NCBI RefSeq assembly: GCF_030687395.1 | Contig: NZ_CP117430.1 | Span: 3,472,001-3,536,000 of the forward strand | From: Pseudomonas wuhanensis | GTDB taxonomy: Bacteria > Pseudomonadota > Gammaproteobacteria > Pseudomonadales > Pseudomonadaceae | Length of the DNA: 64,000 bases | Reading direction: 5' to 3' | In this document: positions 39,808 to 47,653 of the stretch, piece by piece | Layout of the letters: every line of letters starts with the position of its first letter | How positions within the stretch are numbered: position 1 is the stretch's first letter | Notes under the pieces: model-generated | The model's input: the letters and a program-made list of their open reading frames with translations, nothing else | What the model was told of the DNA's origin: nothing | Databases searched by the model: none | Made by a program: the position numbers and the translations under genes

Positions 39808-42800
39808 GGCTGTTCTACCGGTTCCACAGACTCGGACTTACGGCCCCAGCGCCGCCCGAGGCGGTCGAAGTACAAGTAGATGACAGGCGTGGTGAACAGC
39901 GTCAGCACCTGACTCACCAGCAAGCCGCCGACCATCACCAGCCCCAGAGGTTGGCGCAGTTCCGCGCCGGAACCCGTGGCCAGCATCAGCGGCACCGCGC
40001 CGAACAACGCGGCCAGGGTGGTCATCAGAATCGGCCGGAAGCGCAACAGCGCTGCCTGATAGATCGCGGTTTGCGGGTCCATGCCCTGGTTGCGTTCAGC
40101 TTCTAGGGCGAAGTCGATCATCATGATCGCGTTCTTTTTCACGATACCAATCAGCAGGATGATGCCGATGATCGCGATCATCCCCAGGTCATTGCCGCTC
40201 AACAGCAACGCCAGCAAGGCGCCGACCGCCGCCGAGGGCAAGGTCGAGAGAATGGTAATCGGGTGAATGTAACTCTCGTAGAGCACGCCGAGCACGATGT
40301 ACATGGTCACCACCGCCGCCAGAATCAGCAGCAAGGTGCTCGACAGCGACGCCTGGAACGCTTCGGCCGCGCCCTGGAACTGGGTCTGCACGCCAATCGG
40401 CATGCCGATGTCTTTCTGCACCTGATCGATGATCTCGACCGCATGCCCCAGTGCCACGCCGGGCGCCAGGTTGAAGGACATCATCACCGCCGGGAACTGG
40501 CCGATGTGGGTGATCGCCAGTTGCGCCTGACGCTCCTCGACATGCGCCAGGCTGGACAGGCGCACCTGACCGCCATCGGTGGTCTTGACGTGAATCTGGT
40601 TCAGCGCATCCGGGCCGATCTTCTCGCCGGACTGCGACTGCAGCACCACGCGGTACTGGCTGGCCTGGGTGTAAATGGTGGAAATCTGCCGCTGACCGAA
40701 GGCGTCGTACAGCGCGTCGGTGATGTTCGATACGGATACACCGACCCGCGACGCCGCATCGCGGTCGATCACCAGATAAACCTGCAAGCCCTTGTCCTGC
40801 AAATCGCTGGCGACGTCGGTCAACTCCGGCCGTTGCGCCAGAGCCTCCACCAGACGCCCGCTCCACAGGCTGAGCAACTCGGCATCCGGCGACGACATGC
40901 TGAACTGGTACTGCGTGCGGCTGACCCGGTCTTCGATGGTCAGGTCCTGCACCGGCTGCATGAACAGACGAATGCCGACCAGCTTGTCCAGCTCCGGTTG
41001 CAGGCGCGCAATCACTTCGGTGGCACTCAGGTCGCGATTGCTGTGGGATTTGAGGTTGATCAGCAACCGACCGCTGTTCAACGTCGAGTTGTCACCGTCG
41101 ACCCCGATATAGGACGACAGGCTCTCGACCGCCGGATCGGCCAGGATCACCTTGGCCAGTTGCTGCTGGCGCTCGCTCATCGCCGCAAAGGAAATCGACT
41201 GCGGCGCCTCGGAAATACCCTGGATCACGCCGGTGTCCTGCACCGGGAAGAAGCCCTTGGGCACCACCATGTACAGGAATACGGTCAACGCCAGCGTGCC
41301 AATGGCCACCATCAGTGTCAGCGGTTGGTGCTTGAGAACCCACTTTAACTTGCGCCCGTAAGCCGCGATCATCCAATCAATTGCGGCACCACTGGAGCGG
41401 TAGAACCGGCCCTGTTCTGCTTCCTTGGGCTCACGCTTGAGCAGCCGCGCGCACATCATTGGCGTCAGGGTCAGGGACACCACCAGAGAAATCAGGATCG
41501 CCACCGCCAGGGTGATCGCGAACTCGCGAAATAAGCGCCCCACCACGTCGGCCATGAACAGCAGCGGAATCAACACCGCGATCAGCGACAGGGTCAGGGA
41601 AATCAGGGTGAAGCCAATCTGCTTGGCGCCCTTGAGCGCCGCTTGCAGCGGGCTGTCACCCTCTTCGATATATCGGGAGATGTTCTCCAGCATGACGATC
41701 GCATCGTCCACCACGAAACCGGTGGCGATGGTCAGCGCCATCAGGGTCAGGTTGTTGACCGAAAAGCCTGCGAGGTACATCACGCCGAAGGTGCCGATCA
41801 ACGACAGCGGCACGGCCACCGACGGAATGATCGTGGCGCTGGCCCGCCGCAGGAACAGGAACGTGACCATCACCACCAGCGCGATGGCGATCAGCAGTTC
41901 GTGTTGCACGTCGGTGACCGAGGCGCGGATGGTCTGGGTGCGGTCGGTGAGTACCGTGACCTCGAGACCGGCCGGCAGGTTGTCGGTGATGCTTGGCAGC
42001 AAAGCCTTGATCCGGTCGACCACCTCGATGACGTTGGCCCCGGGCTGGCGCTGAATGTTCAGCAATACCGCCTGGTTTTCGTTGGCCCAGGCGGCAAGAC
42101 GTTCGTTCTCGGCGCCGTCGACAATTTCTGCCACGTCCTTGAGCCGCAACGGTGCGCCATTGCTGTAGGCCAGAATCAGGTTGGCGTAGTCCTTGGGCGA
42201 AGTCAGCTGGTCGTTGGCGTCGAGCATCGACACCCGGGTCGGGCCGTCGAAGTTGCCCTTGGGCTGATTGACGTTGGAGGCGCCGATCAACGTGCGCACG
42301 TCCGACAGGTTCAGGCCATTGGCCGCCAAGGCCTCGGGGTTGACCTTGATCCGCACTGCCTGACGCTGGCCGCCGGCAATGCTGACCATGCCGACGCCGC
42401 TGATCTGCGCGATTTTCTGCGCCATGCGGGTGTCGACCAAATCATTGAGCTTGGGCAACAGCATGGTTTTTGAGGTGATGGCGAGGGTCAGCACCGGGGT
42501 GTCCGCCGGGTTGACCTTGTTGTACACCGGCGGTGCTGGCAGGTCTTTGGGCAGCAAGTTGGTCGCGGCGTTGATCGCCGCCTGCACCTGCTGCTCGGCG
42601 ACGTCCATGTTGATGTCAAGGCTGAAACGCAGGGTCAGCACCGAGGCGCCGCCGGAACTGGTGGACGCCATCTGGGTCAGGCCGGGCATCTGCCCGAATT
42701 GGCGCTCCAGCGGCGCGGTCACGGCGCTGGTCATAACATCCGGGCTGGCACCGGGATAGAGCGTCATGACGCGAATGGTCGGGTAGTCGACCTGGGGCAA

Positions 42801-42908
42801 TGCCGACACCGGCAGCAGCCGATAAGCAATCACGCCGGCCAGAATAATCGCCAGCATGCTCAGGGTCGTGGCGACCGGGCGAAGGATGAACAGCCGCGAG
42901 ATGTTCAT
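39804..42908 (-). CDS. muxB: RND efflux permease MuxB (MdtB type)
   Basis: 1034 residues, 12 membrane helices. Start '[20 protein letters not shown]' and '[21 protein letters not shown]' with the conserved D-D pair. Two tandem RND permease genes (muxB, muxC) of equal length after one adaptor gene define the MdtABC/MuxABC class. ATGA overlap with muxA at 42905-42908. Regular codon use; core chromosomal gene. Confidence 0.92.
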   Translation of the reverse strand: MNISRLFILRPVATTLSMLAIILAGVIAYRLLPVSALPQVDYPTIRVMTLYPGASPDVMTSAVTAPLERQFGQMPGLTQMASTSSGGASVLTLRFSLDINMDVAEQQVQAAINAATNLLPKDLPAPPVYNKVNPADTPVLTLAITSKTMLLPKLNDLVDTRMAQKIAQISGVGMVSIAGGQRQAVRIKVNPEALAANGLNLSDVRTLIGASNVNQPKGNFDGPTRVSMLDANDQLTSPKDYANLILAYSNGAPLRLKDVAEIVDGAENERLAAWANENQAVLLNIQRQPGANVIEVVDRIKALLPSITDNLPAGLEVTVLTDRTQTIRASVTDVQHELLIAIALVVMVTFLFLRRASATIIPSVAVPLSLIGTFGVMYLAGFSVNNLTLMALTIATGFVVDDAIVMLENISRYIEEGDSPLQAALKGAKQIGFTLISLTLSLIAVLIPLLFMADVVGRLFREFAITLAVAILISLVVSLTLTPMMCARLLKREPKEAEQGRFYRSSGAAIDWMIAAYGRKLKWVLKHQPLTLMVAIGTLALTVFLYMVVPKGFFPVQDTGVIQGISEAPQSISFAAMSERQQQLAKVILADPAVESLSSYIGVDGDNSTLNSGRLLINLKSHSNRDLSATEVIARLQPELDKLVGIRLFMQPVQDLTIEDRVSRTQYQFSMSSPDAELLSLWSGRLVEALAQRPELTDVASDLQDKGLQVYLVIDRDAASRVGVSVSNITDALYDAFGQRQISTIYTQASQYRVVLQSQSGEKIGPDALNQIHVKTTDGGQVRLSSLAHVEERQAQLAITHIGQFPAVMMSFNLAPGVALGHAVEIIDQVQKDIGMPIGVQTQFQGAAEAFQASLSSTLLLILAAVVTMYIVLGVLYESYIHPITILSTLPSAAVGALLALLLSGNDLGMIAIIGIILLIGIVKKNAIMMIDFALEAERNQGMDPQTAIYQAALLRFRPILMTTLAALFGAVPLMLATGSGAELRQPLGLVMVGGLLVSQVLTLFTTPVIYLYFDRLGRRWGRKSESVEPVEQP

Positions 42909-44221
42909 GCGCCGCCCTTTTTCGCCTTGTCGGTGGTCGTCGCGTCAGGCGCAGTGGCGGCCGACTTGCCTTGCAAGTGTTCGGTCGGGGTGGTCGGCAC
43001 ATCCTTGCTGTCGTTGACGACCTCCACTTCGCTGCCTTCCTTCAGGCGGTCGGTGCCTTCCAGCACCACCCGATCGCCAGCGGCCAGGCCTTCGGTGATC
43101 ACCGTGTTATCACCGTCACTGGCGCCGACTTTCAACTGGCGGATGGTGACCTTCTTGTCACCGTCCATGGCATAGACGAACGTGCCGTTGGTGCCGAACT
43201 GGATCGCCGCCGAAGGCGCAAGCACCACGCCTTTGAGGGTGTCGGCCAGCAGGTGGACGTTGACGAACTGATTCGGGAACAACGCTTGATCACGGTTCTC
43301 GTAGCGGGCCTTGAATTTCAGGGTACCGGTGGTGACGTCGATCTGGTTATCGAGGCTTTGCAATACGCCAGTCGCCTGCAATTTTGTGTCGCCGCGGTCC
43401 CAGGCTTCGGCGGGCAGCTTGGCGCCGGTGCGATAGCGGGCCAGCACGGTTTCCAGGCTGTTTTCCGGCAAGGTGAAGGCCACGCTGATCGGTTGAGTCT
43501 GGGTGATGATCACCAGCGCCGTGGTGTCGTTGGCCGCCACAAGGTTGCCGACGTCCAGCTGACGCAGGCCCACACGCCCGGCGATCGGGGCGCGAATTTT
43601 GGTGAATTCCAGATTGAGCTTGGCGTCGTTGACCGCCGCCTGATTGGTCTTGACCGTGCCCAGGTACTGCCCGACCAATGCTTCGGCGGTGTCCAGGGTT
43701 TGCTTGGCGATACTGTCTTCGCGGTACAGGCCGCGATAGCGCTCGACATCGACCTGGGCGTTTTTCAGTTGCGCCTGATTCTGTAGCAACGTGCCTTCAG
43801 CCTGGAGCAAGGCGTTCTGGTAAGGACGCGGGTCAATCTCGGCCAGCAGGTCGCCTGCCTTGACCATTTGCCCTTCTTCGAACGAAATCTTGATCAGCTC
43901 GCCGCCCACCCGGCTGCGCACATTGATGGTGTTCAGCGCCGTGACCGTACCCAGCGCCTTGTAATACAGCGGGAAATCGCCCTTAACCGCTGGCGCCACG
44001 CGCACCGGAACCGGACCGGTCGCCCCGCCGAACCCCGGACGCATCCCCCCCGACCGGCCGGTGTGCCCGGCAACGGCTTTCTGCCCTGCGCCCTCCTTCG
44101 GGCTGCTGCTTGCGGGCCAGAATTTCCAGCACAGGCCAGCGATGACCAACAGGACAAGCAGGCCGAACAGCCAGCGACGAGGATTGCGGGAAGCGGAGGA
44201 TTGCATGGAATGATCAACCAT
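42905..44221 (-). CDS. muxA: Periplasmic adaptor (membrane fusion) protein MuxA
   Basis: 438 residues. One N-terminal membrane anchor ('[19 protein letters not shown]'), a Gly-rich linker, then lipoyl ('[21 protein letters not shown]'), alpha-hairpin and beta-barrel domains ('[24 protein letters not shown]') of the HlyD/AcrA family. It links MuxBC to OpmB. ATG 44221 (M-V-D-H-S) is preferred by resemblance to family starts; ATG 44206 is possible and neither has a strong SD. First gene of the operon. The C-terminus is Lys/Ala/Thr-rich and probably disordered. Confidence 0.9.
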   Translation of the reverse strand: MVDHSMQSSASRNPRRWLFGLLVLLVIAGLCWKFWPASSSPKEGAGQKAVAGHTGRSGGMRPGFGGATGPVPVRVAPAVKGDFPLYYKALGTVTALNTINVRSRVGGELIKISFEEGQMVKAGDLLAEIDPRPYQNALLQAEGTLLQNQAQLKNAQVDVERYRGLYREDSIAKQTLDTAEALVGQYLGTVKTNQAAVNDAKLNLEFTKIRAPIAGRVGLRQLDVGNLVAANDTTALVIITQTQPISVAFTLPENSLETVLARYRTGAKLPAEAWDRGDTKLQATGVLQSLDNQIDVTTGTLKFKARYENRDQALFPNQFVNVHLLADTLKGVVLAPSAAIQFGTNGTFVYAMDGDKKVTIRQLKVGASDGDNTVITEGLAAGDRVVLEGTDRLKEGSEVEVVNDSKDVPTTPTEHLQGKSAATAPDATTTDKAKKGGA

Positions 44222-44352
44222 TGGGCGCGTGAAGCTTCTTTCTACAGGAGGCTGAACGATAAGCACTGGCGGGTATTAAGCAAAGCGCCTTTACCGGCAA
44301 TTTACCTTTGGCTTACGTAACAGGAGGTTTGGCTAAGACACTGAAGCACAAA

Positions 44353-44384
44353 TGAAAACGGCCTGGACAGAGCCAGGCCGTTAA
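44353..44384 (-). terminator. Terminator of tpx
   Basis: On the minus strand AACGGCCTGG pairs with CCAGGCCGTT (44382-44373 and 44366-44357) around a 6-base loop and is followed by TTTTCATT, 19 bases after the tpx stop. Confidence 0.8.
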
Positions 44385-44401
44385 CAATTGTAAAAGTAAA
44401 C

Positions 44402-44902
44402 TTATTTCAGAACGGCAAGTGCTGCTTCGTAGTTCGGTTCTTCAGCGATTTCCTTGACCAGTTCGCTGTGCAGGACCTTGTCGTTTTCGTCCAGCACCAC
44501 GACGGCACGGGCGGTCAGGCCTTTGAGCGGGCCATCGGCAATCGCCACACCGTAGTTCTCGATGAACTCGGCACCGCGCAGGGTCGACAGGTTCTGGACG
44601 TTTTCCAGGCCTTCGGCGCCGCAGAAGCGGGCTTGGGCGAACGGCAGGTCAGCGGAGATGCACAGCACCACGGTGTTGGCGATGTCATTGGCCTGGGCGT
44701 TGAACTTGCGCACGGAGGTAGCGCAGGTCGGGGTGTCGATACTTGGGAAGATGTTCAGCACTTTGCGCTTGCCGGCGAAGCTCGCCAGGGTCACATCGGA
44801 CAGATTGCCCGCAACCAGGGAAAAGGCTGGCGCCTGGGAACCGGCTTGTGGCAATTGGCCGTTGACTTGAACCGGGTTGCCTTTAAGAGTGACTTGAGCC
44901 AT
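44402..44902 (-). CDS. tpx: Thiol peroxidase Tpx
   Basis: 166-residue 2-Cys atypical peroxiredoxin reducing lipid and small hydroperoxides with thioredoxin. The peroxidatic Cys is C60 in 'SIDTPTC'; the resolving Cys is C94 in '[12 protein letters not shown]'. Length matches E. coli Tpx (168). ATG 44902 is preceded by AAGGAC at 8 bases; the extension to 44992 has no support. Monocistronic, with its own terminator. Confidence 0.95.
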   Translation of the reverse strand: MAQVTLKGNPVQVNGQLPQAGSQAPAFSLVAGNLSDVTLASFAGKRKVLNIFPSIDTPTCATSVRKFNAQANDIANTVVLCISADLPFAQARFCGAEGLENVQNLSTLRGAEFIENYGVAIADGPLKGLTARAVVVLDENDKVLHSELVKEIAEEPNYEAALAVLK

Positions 44903-45059
44903 GAACGGAGTCCTTCTGAACGTTGGTGTAGAGAATTTTGACGAGGCCGAAGTTAACCACGAAATGGTCTGGCGACCTATGCCCAGATACAAATTGTGAT
45001 ATGTCGTCGCACAAAACTGGATACACGCGTTTCAACAAAACTTACTGACACTGCATAAC

Positions 45060-45191
45060 CCTGTGGGAGCGGGCTTGTGTGGCGAGGGAGCTTGCTCCCG
45101 TTCGACTGCGTAGCCGCCGCAAAGCTTTTGGGGCCGCTTCGCGACCCAGCGGGAGCAAGCTCCCTCGCCACATAAGCCTCACTCCTACAGA
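45060..45191. repeat. Nested REP: type B inside split type A arms
   Basis: Outer arms CCTGTGGGAGCGGGCTTG (45060-45077) and AAGCCTCACTCCTACAG (ending 45190) enclose a complete type B element (TGTGGCGAGGGAGC ... GCTCCCTCGCCACA, 45078-45172). The outer type A arms lack their inner CCCGCGA halves. The same composite occurs at 55204-55327. Confidence 0.8.
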
Positions 45192-45201
45192 CAGATCGGT
45201 G

Positions 45202-45645
45202 TCAGCCCAGCAATCGAAGCATATTGCGGTGCCGCGCTTCGAAAACCCGCCGCATGTAGGCATTGACCACCAGCCACTCCAACGGCGCGCCCCCCATGGC
45301 CGCATAGGTCACACGGTCGGTGTACAGCGTACCGCCCTCACCCGCTGCAACCCGATGTTCATGACGAAAGGCAGCCATTGGCCCCTTGAGCATTTCATCG
45401 ATGAAATGGTGCTCGCCCACCTCGCGGATCACCACCGTCCAGCTCACAGGAATGATATTGAACATCCAATGGCAAAAGCGGAACTGGCGACCGGCTTCGA
45501 TACGCAGGTTACTTAAATCGATATCGCTCAACAGTGTGACGCGCTCTGGAAAGATCTTCGGGAAGTTGACGCCTTCCAGGCAGAAGTCGAGGACTAGCTC
45601 AGGTGTGCGGTTGGGGATCAGGGTAGTGAGTTCCAGTACAGGCAT
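45202..45645 (-). CDS. SRPBCC-family lipid/ligand-binding fold protein
   Basis: 147 residues with START/Bet v1-like pattern: an opening strand 'PVLELTTLIPN', a helix 'TPELVLDFCLEGVNFPKIFP', strands including 'MFNIIPVSWTVVIREVG' and 'TLYTDRVTYAA', and a long C-terminal helix 'VVNAYMRRVFEARHRNMLRLL'. Similar proteins are annotated SRPBCC family; ligand unknown. ATG 45645 is favoured because AAAGGA lies 12 bases upstream. ATG 45657 sits right on that site and an ORF start at 45729 is not plausible. Confidence 0.72.
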   Translation of the reverse strand: MPVLELTTLIPNRTPELVLDFCLEGVNFPKIFPERVTLLSDIDLSNLRIEAGRQFRFCHWMFNIIPVSWTVVIREVGEHHFIDEMLKGPMAAFRHEHRVAAGEGGTLYTDRVTYAAMGGAPLEWLVVNAYMRRVFEARHRNMLRLLG

Positions 45646-45709
45646 AGACGGTAACATTCCTTTGTTTGGCGGGATGGTTGATGAGTAGCTGCGTTGGAGC
45701 AAAGTGGTA

Positions 45710-47278
45710 CTAGGACTTCGCTTCAGCAACGGTCATTTCGGGATATTCGCGCCGATCTCGGAACATGATGTAAAGCGGGTCCAGGCCAGACGCTGGCGGG
45801 AAGACGACAACATAGTCATCGCAACGAATCGCAGCCATGTCGCTGAAGGACTCCAACACAGGCACAGGCGAAGAGCGAAGGAATCCCAGCCGATACTCGG
45901 GGGATGGCGTCAGGGTCGAGATGGTTTCAAGGTTAGCTGGCGCGCTCCAGCTCACAATTGCCGGGACCGGCCCGTCAGCGGTAAAACAATAGGTCTTCAG
46001 CTGCTCATTCCAGACGGCGGCTCGCACCCTCACTCTGGACGACAATGCATTGCCATTAGTCGGCGTAATGGCCACCTGTAACAACGTCTTTATTTCTCTC
46101 AGGCCTCGGGACATCGTCCCTGGTGGAACGGCGTACGTGCCGCTGCTCATCCTGAACGGAAGATCGACTTCGGCCCCCGTCGCGGCCAGGCCTTGCCAAT
46201 CCTGGCCCTCGATCGGCAGCAACTCGAGCAGAGGAACGCTGAGCCCATACCTCCCCACTTCGGCCCGACTGGAAAAATCGAATTGCAGCACCGCTGCGTA
46301 TCGACCTTGATGGTCTTGCGCTCCCGAGGTTATCTGCCAGGTAAACTCCGCCACTGCCGAGCGTATGGCTTTTTGCAGTGCAACCCGATGGGTCTCCAAG
46401 GGTTGCGAAAGACCACCATCGAGGAAAATACCCGGTCGCGCATTGGCAAAGGCAAGCGGTGCAAACAGCAGCCCGGACGCTTGAGTCGGCCCTGCTCCCT
46501 GCTGGTAACGCTGATCAACGAGCTGTGTTTGCGCGACCACCAGCAGTGCTTCAGCGTCCGCTTGAAAGCGATGGAGGCGTTGATTGATCTCGTTCAGCTT
46601 CGCCAGATAACGGTCGTAAATAACGCTGACCTGCTGGGCGATGTTTTGCCACTGCGCGTGTTCGGACCGGGCGTAGGACAGGTCGCGCCGCGCGCTGTCC
46701 TTTTTGAACTCGATACGCATTTTCCAGAATTCGTACTGGCGGGTTGCCAGGCGCGCTTCAAATTCAGAAGCCTCCAGAGCACGGATGTCCGCCTCGCGCC
46801 CTCGGATGTCTACGTGTTCGCTCTGTCGTTGACGCAAGTATTTGATGCGTTGCTCGAAAAGACTGAGTGCAACTTCTGCAGCGCGCTCTGAAGCCGCCAG
46901 ATCAACGGCGATTTTTTGTACGTCAGCCAGATTTTGCGCAATACGCTGCTGCGTCATCTGCTCCAGGGTCAGCGGTGCTCCCGGTCTTGCAGCAACCGGA
47001 CGCGGAACAGGAGCGCCCTCCCCCTTGAACGCAGCACGGCCCTGTTTGTGGTGCCAGTCTTTGACGTAGTACACGACCGAGCCGGAGGAGTGGGCGTTAT
47101 AGTCATCCTCTGGCGGATAAAACAGCAGGTCCCCCCCTTTGGGGTGACCCACGATGCGGTCGAAATGATTGATCAGTCGGTCGTGATCCTGTTTCGGCAG
47201 ATCAACGGCCCAGATTCTGTTCACCAGGGCCTGAAATTCCGATTCGGTGTAATCCTTGAGTGTTGCTTTAAGTTCCAT
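45710..47278 (-). CDS. Immunity-domain / pyocin S-domain fusion protein without nuclease
   Basis: 522 residues. Residues 1-86 are a colicin DNase immunity domain ('LKDYTESEFQALVNRIW', H-P-K-G-G-D-L-L-F-Y-P, 'YVKDWHHKQG') homologous to the separate immunity gene next door. A Pro-rich linker (88-105), a long charged coiled coil (about 108-255) and a pyocin S translocation-type domain follow, ending 'VFPPASGLDPLYIMFRDRREYPE'. There is no C-terminal killing domain. ATG 47278 has AAGGAAG 8 bases upstream; the longer frame starts at 47308. It lies downstream of the pyocin and its immunity gene, same strand. Whether it protects, competes or is a recombination relic is open. Confidence 0.75.
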   Translation of the reverse strand: MELKATLKDYTESEFQALVNRIWAVDLPKQDHDRLINHFDRIVGHPKGGDLLFYPPEDDYNAHSSGSVVYYVKDWHHKQGRAAFKGEGAPVPRPVAARPGAPLTLEQMTQQRIAQNLADVQKIAVDLAASERAAEVALSLFEQRIKYLRQRQSEHVDIRGREADIRALEASEFEARLATRQYEFWKMRIEFKKDSARRDLSYARSEHAQWQNIAQQVSVIYDRYLAKLNEINQRLHRFQADAEALLVVAQTQLVDQRYQQGAGPTQASGLLFAPLAFANARPGIFLDGGLSQPLETHRVALQKAIRSAVAEFTWQITSGAQDHQGRYAAVLQFDFSSRAEVGRYGLSVPLLELLPIEGQDWQGLAATGAEVDLPFRMSSGTYAVPPGTMSRGLREIKTLLQVAITPTNGNALSSRVRVRAAVWNEQLKTYCFTADGPVPAIVSWSAPANLETISTLTPSPEYRLGFLRSSPVPVLESFSDMAAIRCDDYVVVFPPASGLDPLYIMFRDRREYPEMTVAEAKS

Positions 47279-47324
47279 CTTTATTGCTTCCTTGTTTCTG
47301 GCACACAACGGCTGCCAGATAACA

Positions 47325-47354
47325 GCATCTGCTCATGCTGTGATGAGCAGATGC
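47325..47354 (-). other. 11-bp perfect hairpin between immunity gene and fusion gene
   Basis: GCATCTGCTCA (47325-47335) and TGAGCAGATGC (47344-47354) pair around an 8-base loop. On the minus strand TGTTATCT follows, so the U-tract is weak: a partial terminator or attenuator that could lower expression of the fusion gene relative to the pyocin/immunity pair. Confidence 0.55.
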
Positions 47355-47375
47355 CTTTGAATTGTAGGCGTGCAG

Positions 47376-47651
47376 TTACTCTGGCTTGAAGCCGGGTTTG
47401 TTATTGAGTGCGCGCCATTCTTTGACTTCTTTCAGGATGCCCTCAGGGCTGTCCTCTTGGCCTTCCTTGGGATAGAAGATGACGTCAGAGCGGTCGGGGT
47501 GTTCGGTAATCATTTCAAAATGCTGAACGCGCTCAATCATATAGTTATCAAACTCGTCCGCTGTTAAGTCCTCTCCTCCATCAAAAAGCTCTCTAAGGAA
47601 ATCAAGAAATTCAGACTCTGTGTAATCTTCGAGGCGCGAGGTGTGTTTCAT
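47376..47651 (-). CDS. Bacteriocin immunity protein (colicin E9/pyocin DNase type)
   Basis: 91 residues, four-helix Im-fold: 'LEDYTESEFLDFLRELF' (helix I), 'DEFDNYMIERVQHFEMITEHPDRSD', conserved H-P and the toxin-binding V-I-F-Y-P-K-E-G (Tyr of the Im9-type hot spot), 'EVKEWRALNNKPGFKPE' at the end. It binds and blocks the C-terminal HNH DNase of the adjoining pyocin. Its SD (AAAGGAGG) lies inside the last codons of the pyocin gene, two bases apart, so production is coupled to the toxin. Confidence 0.93.
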   Translation of the reverse strand: MKHTSRLEDYTESEFLDFLRELFDGGEDLTADEFDNYMIERVQHFEMITEHPDRSDVIFYPKEGQEDSPEGILKEVKEWRALNNKPGFKPE

Positions 47652-47653
47652 AA

